Of a DNA stretch of 64,000 nt, positions 42,221-50,968 are shown one piece after another (within the stretch, counting starts at the first letter, position 1; every line of letters begins with the position of its first letter). The notes beneath the pieces were generated by a model, which ran no database searches, had not been told where the DNA came from, and saw nothing but the letters and a program-made list of their open reading frames with translations. Source of the DNA: Microbacterium enclense (GTDB lineage Bacteria > Actinomycetota > Actinomycetes > Actinomycetales > Microbacteriaceae); assembly GCF_001456955.1 (NCBI RefSeq), contig NZ_KQ758468.1:248001-312000 (forward strand), in the 5' to 3' direction. A program made the position numbers and the translations under genes.

Positions 42221-43048
42221 ATGGCAAACTTCACGATCGCCGACATCAAGGCGCTGCGCGAGCAGCTCGGCACGGGCATGGTCGACACCAAGAAGGCGCT
42301 CGAAGAGGCTGACGGCGACGTCGAGAAGGCCGTCGAGATCCTGCGCCTCAAGGGCGCGAAGGGCAACGCCAAGCGCGCCGACCGTTCGACCAGCGAGGGC
42401 CTCGTCGCCGCTCGCGAGAACGACGGATCCGTGACCCTCCTCGAGCTCGCCTGCGAGACCGACTTTGTCGCGAAGAACGACCGCTTCATCGCTCTGGCCG
42501 ACAAGGTCGTCGACGCCGCGGCCGCCGCCGGTGCCGACTCGGTCGAGGCCGCCCTCGCCGCCGACGCCGACGGCAAGACCGTCGAGCAGCTCATCTCCGA
42601 CGAGGCCGCGATCATCGGCGAGAAGGTCGAACTGCGTCGCGTGCGCACGATCTCGGGCGACAAGTTCGAGGTCTACCTGCACAAGACCAGCAAGGACCTG
42701 CCCCCGCAGGTCGGCGTGGTGCTCGCCTACACCGGTGACGACGCCGAGACGGCGCGCTCGATCGCGCAGCACATCTCGTTCGCGAACCCCTCGTACCTCA
42801 CCCGCGACGCCGTGCCCGAGGCCGACGTCGAGAAGGAGCGCGAGATCGTCACCGAGATCTCGCGCAACGAGGGCAAGCCCGAGGCCGCTCTGCCGAAGAT
42901 CGTCGAGGGTCGCGTGAACGCGTTCTTCAAGCAGGTCTCGCTGCTCGACCAGGACTACGCGAAGGACAACAAGCTGTCCGTCGCCAAGGTCGCGTCCGAC
43001 GCCGGTCTCACGCTGACCGACTTCGCCCGCTTCAAGGTCGGCGCGTAA
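42221..43048 (+). CDS. tsf: elongation factor Ts
   Basis: Nucleotide exchange factor for EF-Tu. 275 residues. N-terminal UBA-like domain with LREQLGTGMVDTKKALEEAD, then the core with LLELACETDFVAKNDRF near 72 (the TDFVA motif contacts EF-Tu), and IGEKVELRRV near 130. C-terminal VAKVASDAGLTLTDFARFKVG. ATG 42221. rpsB-tsf-pyrH-frr order is conserved across bacteria. Ends at a strong intrinsic terminator. Confidence 0.97.
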   Translation: MANFTIADIKALREQLGTGMVDTKKALEEADGDVEKAVEILRLKGAKGNAKRADRSTSEGLVAARENDGSVTLLELACETDFVAKNDRFIALADKVVDAAAAAGADSVEAALAADADGKTVEQLISDEAAIIGEKVELRRVRTISGDKFEVYLHKTSKDLPPQVGVVLAYTGDDAETARSIAQHISFANPSYLTRDAVPEADVEKEREIVTEISRNEGKPEAALPKIVEGRVNAFFKQVSLLDQDYAKDNKLSVAKVASDAGLTLTDFARFKVGA

Positions 43049-43061
43049 CCCGCACATGATG

Positions 43062-43094
43062 AGGCCCGGGATGCCATGGCATCCCGGGCCTTTT
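43062..43094 (+). terminator. intrinsic terminator after tsf (30-base perfect palindrome plus TTTT)
   Basis: Bases 43062-43091 read the same on both strands; the left half is AGGCCCGGGATGCCA. TTTT follows. The palindrome contains GGATGCC (43069-43075) and GGCATCC (43078-43084) as an inverted pair. Confidence 0.9.
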
Positions 43095-43170
43095 CCCTGC
43101 CCGGATGCGCTGCGGACGCGCGCCGGAAACGAGCGGGGGATAGTTTGTTCAAGACGAGAGGACACCACAC

Positions 43171-43890
43171 GTGATCGATGAGGCCAGCAAGCGCCGCCGA
43201 GTACTGCTGAAGCTGTCGGGAGAGGCGTTCGGGGGAGGCCAGTTGGGCGTCAACCCGGATGTCGTGAGCCAGATCGCACGCGAGATCGCCGCCGCGGTCG
43301 ACCGGGTCGAGATCGCGATCGTCGTGGGCGGGGGCAACTTCTTCCGGGGTGCCGAGCTCAGTCAGCGCGGCATGGACCGCGGCCGTGCCGACTACATGGG
43401 CATGCTGGGCACGGTGATGAACTCGCTCGCCCTGCAGGACTTCCTCGAGCAGGCCGGTGCCGCCACGCGCGTGCAGTCCGCCATCTCGATGACCCAGGTG
43501 GCCGAGCCCTACATCCCGCGTCGTGCCGTGCGCCACCTCGAGAAGGGCCGTGTCGTCATCTTCGGCGCCGGCGCGGGACTGCCGTACTTCTCAACCGACA
43601 CCGTCGCCGCCCAGCGTGCGCTGGAGATCGGCGCCACCGAGGTGCTCGTGGCGAAGAACGGCGTCGACGGCGTCTACACCGCCGATCCGCGCACCGATTC
43701 CTCCGCCCGGAAGCTCGACCACATCACCTACCGCGACGCCCTGCAGAAGGGCCTGAAGGTCGTGGACTCCACCGCGTTCAGCCTCTGCATGGACAACGGC
43801 ATCGACATGCGCGTGTTCGGCATGGAGCCGGCCGGTAACGTCACGCAGGCGCTGCTGGGCGAGACCATGGGCACCCTGGTCACGGCGTGA
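43171..43890 (+). CDS. pyrH: uridylate kinase
   Basis: Bacterial UMP kinase of the amino-acid-kinase family, makes UDP. 239 residues. [13 protein letters not shown] near residue 9, [13 protein letters not shown] near 52, the [14 protein letters not shown] region near 82, and [10 protein letters not shown] at the C-terminus. GTG 43171; a TAGTTT hexamer is at 43141-43146 with GAGAGG in a ~20-base leader. A perfect hairpin follows the stop. Confidence 0.96.
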   Translation: MIDEASKRRRVLLKLSGEAFGGGQLGVNPDVVSQIAREIAAAVDRVEIAIVVGGGNFFRGAELSQRGMDRGRADYMGMLGTVMNSLALQDFLEQAGAATRVQSAISMTQVAEPYIPRRAVRHLEKGRVVIFGAGAGLPYFSTDTVAAQRALEIGATEVLVAKNGVDGVYTADPRTDSSARKLDHITYRDALQKGLKVVDSTAFSLCMDNGIDMRVFGMEPAGNVTQALLGETMGTLVTA

Positions 43891-43895
43891 CGCGC

Positions 43896-43925
43896 CGTGC
43901 GGGCCCGGGGTGCCGGGCCCGCACG
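43896..43925 (+). terminator. hairpin between pyrH and frr
   Basis: CGTGCGGGCCCGG (43896-43908) and CCGGGCCCGCACG (43913-43925) are perfect 13-bp arms with a GGTG loop. No T-run. The frr -10-like TAGACT follows at 43930-43935. Confidence 0.65.
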
Positions 43926-43965
43926 CGACTAGACTGAGAAGTCAGTCCCAACGAATGGAGTCACC

Positions 43966-44520
43966 GTGATCGCCGATGTCCTCGCCGATGCCGGAGCGCG
44001 CATGGATCGCGCCGTGGAGGCCGCCAAGGAGGACTTCGCGACCGTCCGCACCGGGCGCGCGAACCCCCAGATGTTCCAGAAGGTGCTCGTCGACTACTAC
44101 GGATCGCCGACGCCTCTCGCGCAGCTCGCCTCGCTCAACAACCCCGAGGCCCGCACGCTCGTCATCAACCCGTACGACAAGTCGGCGTTGAAGGCCATCG
44201 AGCAGGCGATCCGCGACATGCCGAACCTCGGTGTGAACCCCACCAACGACGGCACCATCGTGCGCGTCACCATGCCCGAGCTCACGCAGGACCGCCGCAA
44301 AGAGTACGTCAAGATCGTGCGCGGCAAGGGCGAAGACGCCAAGGTGCAGGTGCGCAACCTCCGCCGCAAGGCCAAGGACGACCTCGACGCGCTCAAGAGC
44401 GATGTCGGCGAAGACGAGCTCGTCCGCGCCGAGAAGGAGCTCGACGGCATCACGCGCACGCACGTCGACCTGATCGACGAGGCGCTGAAGCGCAAAGAGG
44501 CAGAGCTGCTCGAGGTCTGA
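43966..44520 (+). CDS. frr: ribosome recycling factor
   Basis: Splits post-termination ribosomes with EF-G. 184 residues, usual size. [27 protein letters not shown] near 25, [15 protein letters not shown] near 67, [11 protein letters not shown] near 106, and [13 protein letters not shown] near 126. GTG 43966 follows a GGAG, and a TAGACT at 43930-43935 suggests its own promoter with a ~24-base leader. cdsA follows after 5 bases. Confidence 0.97.
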   Translation: MIADVLADAGARMDRAVEAAKEDFATVRTGRANPQMFQKVLVDYYGSPTPLAQLASLNNPEARTLVINPYDKSALKAIEQAIRDMPNLGVNPTNDGTIVRVTMPELTQDRRKEYVKIVRGKGEDAKVQVRNLRRKAKDDLDALKSDVGEDELVRAEKELDGITRTHVDLIDEALKRKEAELLEV

Positions 44521-44525
44521 CCCGC

Positions 44526-45575
44526 ATGCCCGACGCCCCTGAGGCCGGCGAAGGTCAGCCGGTCGATCCCCCCGGTTCCCGTCGGGACGCGGCGGCACGC
44601 CGTTCGCCGATGACGGGCGAGGGGGTGACGGCCATCGAGTCGCAGTTGCGCGCGATGCGCACCGACGCCGAACAGCACATCGCCCACGCGCGCGCGGAGT
44701 TCGGGCAGGCGAACGAACGGCTGAAACAGCGCACGGGTCGCGATCTCATCGTCGCGACGATCATCGGCGTCGGCATCGGCGCGGTGTTGATCGCCTCGCT
44801 CATCTTCGTCAAATGGTTGTTCGTGTTCTTCGCGGGCGCGGCGATGGTGCTCGGGGTGCTGGAGTTCTCCCGGGCCCTGCAGGTCGCGGGACGCCGTGTC
44901 GACGTCGTCCCGCAACTCCTCACGGGGTCGCTGGTGCTGCTCAGCGGGTTCTTCCTCCAGCCCTGGGTGCACTGGATCGCAGCCCTGAGCGCGGTGGTTG
45001 TGGTCGTCGTCTGGCGGGTGATCGCGCAGATGGCCGCGTCCGACGGTCGCGCGCGGATCGACGTCATCGGCGACGTGCTCGTCGCGGGCTTCGTGCAGTT
45101 GTACGTGCCGTTCCTCACGAGCATGGCGATGGTGCTGCTGGCACAGCCGCGTGGGGAATGGTGGGTGCTGGCGTTCATCATCCTCGCCGTCGCCGCCGAC
45201 ACCGGCGCGTACGTCTCGGGCCTGACGTTCGGGCGGGGCGGGCGGCATCCGATGGCCCCCCGCATCAGCCCCAAGAAGACCTGGGAGGGCTTCGCCGGCG
45301 CGTGCGTCGCCGCCCTCGTCGCGGGCGCGCTGCTCGCCGTGTTCATGCTGCAGATCCCGTGGTGGGCGGGTCTCGTCTTCGGCGCCGTCGTGCTGGCCAC
45401 GGCCACCGTGGGCGACCTGGGCGAATCGATGGTCAAGCGCGACCTCGGCATCAAAGACATGAGTTCGTGGCTGCCCGGTCACGGGGGCGTGCTCGACCGC
45501 CTCGACTCCATCCTGCCGTCGGCCACCGCGGCGCTGGTGACGTACTACCTTCTCGCCCCGTTGGGAGTGTCATGA
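44526..45575 (+). CDS. cdsA: phosphatidate cytidylyltransferase
   Basis: Integral membrane enzyme making CDP-diacylglycerol for phospholipid synthesis. 349 residues: a hydrophilic N-terminus of about 75 residues with a charged helix, then about eight membrane spans. C-terminal signature GDLGESMVKRDLGIKDMSSW followed by LPGHGGVLDRLDS is unmistakable, and SPKKTWEGF precedes it. ATG 44526. The stop overlaps the next ATG by 4 bases. Confidence 0.95.
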   Translation: MPDAPEAGEGQPVDPPGSRRDAAARRSPMTGEGVTAIESQLRAMRTDAEQHIAHARAEFGQANERLKQRTGRDLIVATIIGVGIGAVLIASLIFVKWLFVFFAGAAMVLGVLEFSRALQVAGRRVDVVPQLLTGSLVLLSGFFLQPWVHWIAALSAVVVVVVWRVIAQMAASDGRARIDVIGDVLVAGFVQLYVPFLTSMAMVLLAQPRGEWWVLAFIILAVAADTGAYVSGLTFGRGGRHPMAPRISPKKTWEGFAGACVAALVAGALLAVFMLQIPWWAGLVFGAVVLATATVGDLGESMVKRDLGIKDMSSWLPGHGGVLDRLDSILPSATAALVTYYLLAPLGVS

Positions 45576-46144
45576 CCGAGACGCCGATCCACGATGAGGT
45601 CGCCGCCACACCGTTCCCGACGTCCGGGCGCGCGAAAGGCTACGAGAAGCGCGCCGTCGACATCTTCCTCGCCCGCGCGCGCGAGGTGTTCGAGAGCGAT
45701 GACGTGGGAGCTTTGCGGTCGGCGGAAGTGCGCGCGGCGGCGTTCCCCCTCGTCAGGGGCGGCTACTCCGTGACGGCCGTGGACGCCGCGTTGGGCCGCG
45801 TCGAAGACGCTTTCGCGGCACGCGAGCGCGAACACGCCCTCTCGAACCTCGGTGCACGGGCCTGGGTCGCCGAGACGCGCGACACCGCGCAGGTCGTGCT
45901 CGACCGACTGCGGCGCCCCCGTGGCGCCCGCTTCGAGCGCGTCGGCATCCTGCACTACGGCTACCGCGTCGACGAGGTCGACGTCGTCGCCGACCGCGTC
46001 GCGCGCTATCTCGCCGCGGGCGACCCGGTGACGCCGGAACAGGTGCGATCGGTGGCGTTCCGTATGCAGCGGGGCGGGTACCGCGAGGCCCAGGTCGATG
46101 TCGTGCTCGACTCCGTGGTCGAGGTCATGCTCGCCATCGGATGA
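45572..46144 (+). CDS. DivIVA-domain repeat protein
   Basis: 190 residues, soluble, with two copies of a short actinobacterial DivIVA-like motif: VRAAAFPLVRGGYSVTAVDA near residue 50 and VRSVAFRMQRGGYREAQVDV near 160, each followed by a helix. A charged coiled region lies between. Likely a cell-pole or wall-growth accessory by family resemblance; no direct evidence here. ATG 45572 overlaps cdsA, and its stop overlaps the next gene by ATGA. Confidence 0.8.
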   Translation: MTETPIHDEVAATPFPTSGRAKGYEKRAVDIFLARAREVFESDDVGALRSAEVRAAAFPLVRGGYSVTAVDAALGRVEDAFAAREREHALSNLGARAWVAETRDTAQVVLDRLRRPRGARFERVGILHYGYRVDEVDVVADRVARYLAAGDPVTPEQVRSVAFRMQRGGYREAQVDVVLDSVVEVMLAIG

Positions 46145-46902
46145 GCACGGATGACACGCGTCGCCGCGCCGCTAGACTCGAGGGCACTGTGACTTCCGGT
46201 TCGCGCCCCGTACGCTCATCGTCCCGTGTCGCCCGTCGAGGCGAGACGGGGACCGACGTGGTCCCTCCGGTGCTCGCGCGACGTTCGACGCCCCGTTGGT
46301 CGCGACGTCGCGGCGTCGTCGGCGTCTTCGGCGCCTGTGCGGCGGTGCTCTTCGCCGCGGCGTACGTGGGGCCGATGGGCGCCGCCCTCTCGCCCGCGCA
46401 GGCCGATGAGCCGCGCACGGTCACCCTGTACGCCGAGGGGCTCGACGACGCGCAGGCGGTCTCGGTGGCCGGCGAGAGGCAGTCGCCGGAGCTGGACCGC
46501 TCGAGCTACAACGTCTACGTCAAGCCGAAGCCGACCCCGACTCCGACGCCCACGCCGACGCGGTCGGAGGAGTCCGACTCCGGGTCGTCGGCCGGCAGCT
46601 CCGGACCGCTGTTCTACACCGGGGGTGGGGCGCCCGCGGAGTGGATGGCCGCCGCGGGGATCGCCGAGTCCGACATGGGCTACGTCGACTACATCGTCAG
46701 TCGCGAGAGCGGATGGAATCCCAACGCGACGAACCGCTCGTCGGGGGCGTGCGGCCTCGTGCAGGCGCTGCCCTGCAGCAAGGTGCCCGGCAACGGGTAC
46801 GACCCGGTCGACAACCTGCGCTGGGCTACCGGGTATGCGACGGGTCGCTACGGCAGCTGGGCCGGCGCCTACGCGTTCTGGACCAGCAACCACTGGTGGT
46901 GA
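46141..46902 (+). CDS. secreted lysozyme-like (SLT/APF-type) protein
   Basis: 253 residues. Basic N-terminus, membrane/signal segment about 56-78 (VFGACAAVLFAAAYVGPMG), then a short folded region, a KPKPTPTPTPTPTR linker near 125-140, and a C-terminal lysozyme-like domain: DYIVSRESGWNPNATNRSSG with the catalytic Glu in SRESGW, ACGLVQALP, and WATGYATGRYGSWAGAYAFW. Probably a peptidoglycan-cleaving enzyme at the surface. ATG 46141 (ATGA overlap) is given; GTG 46189, after TAGACT at 46173-46178, is a good alternative and may be a separate promoter. Confidence 0.82.
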   Translation: MSTDDTRRRAARLEGTVTSGSRPVRSSSRVARRGETGTDVVPPVLARRSTPRWSRRRGVVGVFGACAAVLFAAAYVGPMGAALSPAQADEPRTVTLYAEGLDDAQAVSVAGERQSPELDRSSYNVYVKPKPTPTPTPTPTRSEESDSGSSAGSSGPLFYTGGGAPAEWMAAAGIAESDMGYVDYIVSRESGWNPNATNRSSGACGLVQALPCSKVPGNGYDPVDNLRWATGYATGRYGSWAGAYAFWTSNHWW

Positions 46903-46911
46903 GCGGCATCC

Positions 46912-47199
46912 ATGCCCCGCTCCCGTAAGCGTCGTCCCGACCAGAATCGCGGCGACGACTCCCTCGACCGTCTGATAGCCGGGTTCAAGCGCACCGAGGT
47001 GCGCCGTGGAGCGGAGTGGACCGTGCAGCCCCTCTCCGCACCGCAGGCGCAGAAGGACTACGTCTGCCCGGGCTGCGGTCGCGCCGTCACAGCCGGAACC
47101 GCTCATCTGGTGGTGTGGCGGGCCGACGGCGTGCTCGGCGACGCCGCCGATCTGGCGGCGCGTCGACACTGGCACACACACTGTTGGAGGATCGCCTGA
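46912..47199 (+). CDS. small zinc-ribbon-like protein
   Basis: 95 residues, basic N-terminus (MPRSRKRRPDQNRG). A probable metal site: YVCPGCGRAV near residue 52 and HWHTHCWR at the end, giving C-x2-C and H-x-H-x2-H/C ligands. Relatives in actinobacteria are often labelled ATP/GTP-binding protein without support. Ten bases after the lysozyme-like gene; the stop shares a base with the hydrolase ATG. Function unknown; HNH-like or RNA-binding roles are possible. Confidence 0.75.
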   Translation: MPRSRKRRPDQNRGDDSLDRLIAGFKRTEVRRGAEWTVQPLSAPQAQKDYVCPGCGRAVTAGTAHLVVWRADGVLGDAADLAARRHWHTHCWRIA

Positions 47200-47921
47200 T
47201 GGAGATTCGCGGACCCGTTCTGCTCCCCGCCCGCCGTGAAGACATCGAGCTGCGCACGGTCGACGGGCTCACCCTCGTCGGCGAATTGGCGCTGCCCGCC
47301 GAACACGATCCGGTCGCCACGCTCGTGACGCTCCACCCGCTGCCGACGGCGGGCGGTTTCATGGACTCCCACATCCTGCGCAAGGCCGCGGGGCGCCTCC
47401 CCGCCCTCGCCGATCTCGCCGTCCTGCGGTTTAACACCCGCGGCACGACGTCACCTCGTGGCACGAGCGAAGGCAGCTTCGACGGGGGAGCGAACGAGTG
47501 CTTCGACGTCGCCGCGGCCGTCGACCTCGTGCGTGAGCGCGGGCTCCCGCGACCGTGGCTGGTGGGCTGGTCGTTCGGCACCGAGCTGGCCCTGAAGTAC
47601 GGTCGCGACCACGACATCGAGGGCGTCATCCTGCTGTCGCCTCCGCTCCACCGCGCCACCGCCGACGACGTGGCGGCCTGGGCCGGAGACGCCCGGCGCA
47701 TGATCGTGCTCGTCCCCGAGTTCGACGACTACCTCCGCCCCGACGAGGCGCGCGAGCGGTTCGCGTCGGTTCCGGATGCCACCCTCATCGCCGTCGAGGG
47801 CGGCAAGCACCTGTGGGTGGGCGAGACGCAGACCCGTCGTGTGCTCACCGAGATCGTCGCGGCCGTGAACCCCGACGCCCTTCCGCTGCCCACCGAGTGG
47901 GACGGCGACGTCGTCGGCTGA
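47199..47921 (+). CDS. alpha/beta hydrolase
   Basis: 240 residues, cytosolic. Triad: nucleophile Ser in GWSFGTE near 118, Asp in VPEFDDYLRP near 172, His in EGGKHLW near 205. The HPLPTAGGFMDS oxyanion region and FNTRGTTSPRGTSEG match the YfhR/DUF-type serine hydrolases. Substrate unknown. ATG 47199 preceded by GGAGG (47186-47190). Only two bases separate its stop from that of the convergent AI-2E gene. Confidence 0.85.
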   Translation: MEIRGPVLLPARREDIELRTVDGLTLVGELALPAEHDPVATLVTLHPLPTAGGFMDSHILRKAAGRLPALADLAVLRFNTRGTTSPRGTSEGSFDGGANECFDVAAAVDLVRERGLPRPWLVGWSFGTELALKYGRDHDIEGVILLSPPLHRATADDVAAWAGDARRMIVLVPEFDDYLRPDEARERFASVPDATLIAVEGGKHLWVGETQTRRVLTEIVAAVNPDALPLPTEWDGDVVG

Positions 47922-47923
47922 CG

Positions 47924-48997
47924 TCAGCGTTCGTTCTGCCGCGGGATGATGACCTCGCGGTAGATGATGAGGATGCTCGCGGCGACCGGGATCGCGATGA
48001 GCGCCCCCAGCAGGTTCAGCAGCGCACCACCCGCGAGGGCGGAGATGACGACGACCGACCCCGGCACCGAGACCGCCCGGCTCATGATGCGCGGCGAGAT
48101 GATGTACGCCTCGATCTGCATGTAGACGAGGTAGTAGACCGCCGCGATGATCGCGATGGTCGGCGACCCCAGGCCCGGGATGAGGCACGTCAGCACGATG
48201 ATCGTCGAGCCGGTCAGCGTTCCGACGAGCGGGATCAGCGAGAAGAAGAAGGCGATGACCGCGAGCACGGCCGGGAACGGCGCCTGGATGATCGACAGGA
48301 AGACGGCGCTCAGCACGCCGTTGATGACGCCGAGGCTCACCTGGCCCATGACGTAGTAGCCGACCGAATCGGTGATCTTCTCGGCCAGCTCGATGAAGCG
48401 CGCACGCTTCGACGCGGGCACCAGTTGGTAGACGGCCGACTTGAGCGACGGGGTGGATGCCGTGAAGTAGATGGTCAGGATGAGCACGATGAAGGCGCCG
48501 CCCAGTCCTGCCGCCACCGCGCCACCGATGGTCAGGATGCTGTTGCCGACCATCGTCGAGATGGAACCCACGTCGAGGGTCGAGATCCACTGCTGCACAC
48601 CGGCCCACACATCGTCGAGGCGGAGCCAGGGGAGGGTGCGGGAGGCCCAGTCCTGCACCTGTCGCACGACCTCGTTCCACCGGTCGGGTTGCAGCAGCTG
48701 CTCCACCTGCACGACGAGCTGCGTGATCTGGCCGACGATGATCGGCACGACCATCACGATGATGCCCGCGAAGATGCCGAGGACGCCCAGGATGGTGACC
48801 AGGACCGCCGCCCAGCGCGGAAGGCCGCGGCGCTCGAGGAACGACACGACGGGGTCGAGGCCGAGCGAGAGGAACAGCGCGGTCCCGACGTACAGCAGGA
48901 TCGTCGACAGATTCTGCACGCTGCCGATGAGGAGCAGACCGACGCCCACGCCGAGCGTGGCCAGCAGCGCGACCCGGAATGGGTTGTGGATCTTCAT
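47924..48997 (-). CDS. AI-2E family transporter
   Basis: 357-residue polytopic membrane protein with about seven to eight spans. Family traits: LSTILLYVGTALFLSLGLDP near 30, ERRGLPRWAAVL, a large soluble loop about 95-165, PFPAVLAVIAFFFSLIPLVG TLTG near 240 and YMQIEAYIISPRIMSRAVSV near 290. Members export small molecules or ions (autoinducer-2, Na+/H+); substrate here unknown. ATG 48997. Confidence 0.88.
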   Translation of the reverse strand: MKIHNPFRVALLATLGVGVGLLLIGSVQNLSTILLYVGTALFLSLGLDPVVSFLERRGLPRWAAVLVTILGVLGIFAGIIVMVVPIIVGQITQLVVQVEQLLQPDRWNEVVRQVQDWASRTLPWLRLDDVWAGVQQWISTLDVGSISTMVGNSILTIGGAVAAGLGGAFIVLILTIYFTASTPSLKSAVYQLVPASKRARFIELAEKITDSVGYYVMGQVSLGVINGVLSAVFLSIIQAPFPAVLAVIAFFFSLIPLVGTLTGSTIIVLTCLIPGLGSPTIAIIAAVYYLVYMQIEAYIISPRIMSRAVSVPGSVVVISALAGGALLNLLGALIAIPVAASILIIYREVIIPRQNER

Positions 48998-49168
48998 TCC
49001 GACAGACTCCCGCCTCAGCCGGGCCGTGTGCCCGTGACGTCAGGATACTGACGCGGGCGCCCGCCGCTGCGCACGACGGGCCTCGCCGCGAACTTTCAGC
49101 CGCCCTCGGATAGTCTGAAACGTCGATTCTTCGGCGGTCCCGAGCCGCCGGTGGGGATGGTGTGAAGC

Positions 49169-50968
49169 GTGAGATTCGTCTGGGCTGTGGTGGCGTTCGT
49201 CATCGCCGCCGTCATGATCGGTGCCGGTATCGCCCAGAGGACGGTGTTCCAAGGGCCGTCCGAGACCACGGCAGCCGTGCAGACCGAGGGGACGACCGCG
49301 TACACGCTCGTCGACGGCGCGCTCCTGACCAGCGTCCCGGGCGCGCAGACGCTCAGGGTCGAGGGCGATGGCCAGGTCTTCGCCGCCTACGGCCGCACGC
49401 CCGACGTGGAGGCCTGGTTGTCCGACGTCGAGTACACCTCGGTGACGGTCGACGCCGAGGGCGTGGTGCGGACGACGGAGGTCGAGCCGACCGCGGAGGG
49501 AACGGCCGAGGCGACGGCCAGGAGCCCGATCGACTCCGACCTGTGGCTCGACGAGTACGAGCAGACGGGAACGCTGTCGGCCACCCTGCAGCTCCCCGGC
49601 GACATGAGCGTGCTGATCGCGTCAGACGGCACCGCTCCCGCGCCCGCCAACGTCAGCGTGACCTGGCCCATCGACGACTCCACCCCCTGGGCCGGACCCC
49701 TGATCGTCGGCGGGGGCATCGTGCTGCTCGCGGGGCTCGTGCTGTACCTGCTCGGCATCCGCCATGTGCGGCGCTCCCGTCGTCCGCGGCGCAAGGGGCT
49801 GCCGCTGCCCGCGACCGAACCGATCAGCACCGTCGACGGCGGCGCGGCGAAGGGTGTCATCAGCGACAGCCCGGCCGGACGCGGAGCGCGCGTGCGCGGC
49901 GCGCTCGGCGGGCGCCGTGCGCTCGTCGCCGTACCCGCTCTCGGGGTGTCGGTGGCGCTCCTCGCCGGGTGTTCCGCCGACGCCTGGCCGCAGTTCGCAG
50001 CTCCCGAGTCGCCCAGCCCGACCCCGACGGTCGTGGTCCCGGAAGGACAGTTCCCGCCCGCCGTCACCGAGGCGCAGGCGCAGCGCATCGTCTCGCGCGT
50101 GTCGTCGACGGTGGCGCAGGCCGACGCCGCCCTCGACGCGACCGCCGTCGCGGAGCGTCTCTCGGGCCCGGCACTGGCCGAGCGCCAGACCAACTACAAA
50201 CTGCGCGCGGCGATCCCCGACCGCGCGGCCCTTCCGGCCATCCCGGCGGAACCCGTGCAGATCGTGCTGCCGCAGACCACGGGCACGTGGCCGCGCACGC
50301 TCATGACCGTCGTCGAGTCCGCGGATGCCGCGACGCCGACGACGACGATCATGATGATGACGCAGGAGACGCCGTGGGACCCCTACAAGGCGTCGTACGT
50401 CGGCAACCTCGAGGCATCCACCAACCTGCCCGAGCTCGCCGCCGAGTACGTCGGTGCGACGCAGGTCTCTCCCGACTCGAACTTCCTCGTCCTGGCACCC
50501 GAGAAGGTCGCCGCGGCCTACGCCGACATCATCAACAACGGACAGAACAGCGCGTCGTGGTCCACGTTCGACACGGCCAACGACCTTCTGCTCGCAGCGA
50601 TCCAGGACAACAAGACCAAGCGCACCGACGAGCTCAACCAGACCGGTGCGGGCACCGCGGAGATCAGCTTCTCGGCGTCCGCGGGTCCGGCGGCCCCGAT
50701 CGCCCTGGCCACCCTCGACAGCGGCGCGATCGTCGCCGTCAACGTGTACGAGAGCGACACCGCGAAGCCGACCAATGCCGACGCGGTCATCAAGCTCGAC
50801 AACAACCCCGCCGTCAAGGCGCTGACCGGCGTCGAGCAATCGGCGACCGGGTTCACCACGACCTACTCCGACCAGGTCTTCTTCTACGTCCCCGGGCAGG
50901 GGTCCGACGATCAGATCCGTCTGCTCGGTTACCGATCCAGCCTCCTCGAAGCGAAGGTGTCCCCGTGA
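49169..50968 (+). CDS. large actinobacterial membrane protein, function unknown
   Basis: 599 residues. Three hydrophobic spans: about 5-22, 171-191 and 251-268, the last followed by AGC like a lipobox. Between spans 1 and 2 is an extracytoplasmic domain; after span 3 a Pro/Thr linker and a ~310-residue extracytoplasmic domain with FPPAVTEAQAQRIVSRV, TNYKLRAAIPD and FYVPGQGSDDQIRLLGY. Relatives are sometimes named glycosyltransferase, but I see no such fold. GTG 49169; TAGTCT at 49111-49116 and a stem CGGCGG/CCGCCG (49132-49150) precede it. The stop overlaps the thioredoxin gene (GTGA). Confidence 0.7.
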   Translation: MRFVWAVVAFVIAAVMIGAGIAQRTVFQGPSETTAAVQTEGTTAYTLVDGALLTSVPGAQTLRVEGDGQVFAAYGRTPDVEAWLSDVEYTSVTVDAEGVVRTTEVEPTAEGTAEATARSPIDSDLWLDEYEQTGTLSATLQLPGDMSVLIASDGTAPAPANVSVTWPIDDSTPWAGPLIVGGGIVLLAGLVLYLLGIRHVRRSRRPRRKGLPLPATEPISTVDGGAAKGVISDSPAGRGARVRGALGGRRALVAVPALGVSVALLAGCSADAWPQFAAPESPSPTPTVVVPEGQFPPAVTEAQAQRIVSRVSSTVAQADAALDATAVAERLSGPALAERQTNYKLRAAIPDRAALPAIPAEPVQIVLPQTTGTWPRTLMTVVESADAATPTTTIMMMTQETPWDPYKASYVGNLEASTNLPELAAEYVGATQVSPDSNFLVLAPEKVAAAYADIINNGQNSASWSTFDTANDLLLAAIQDNKTKRTDELNQTGAGTAEISFSASAGPAAPIALATLDSGAIVAVNVYESDTAKPTNADAVIKLDNNPAVKALTGVEQSATGFTTTYSDQVFFYVPGQGSDDQIRLLGYRSSLLEAKVSP

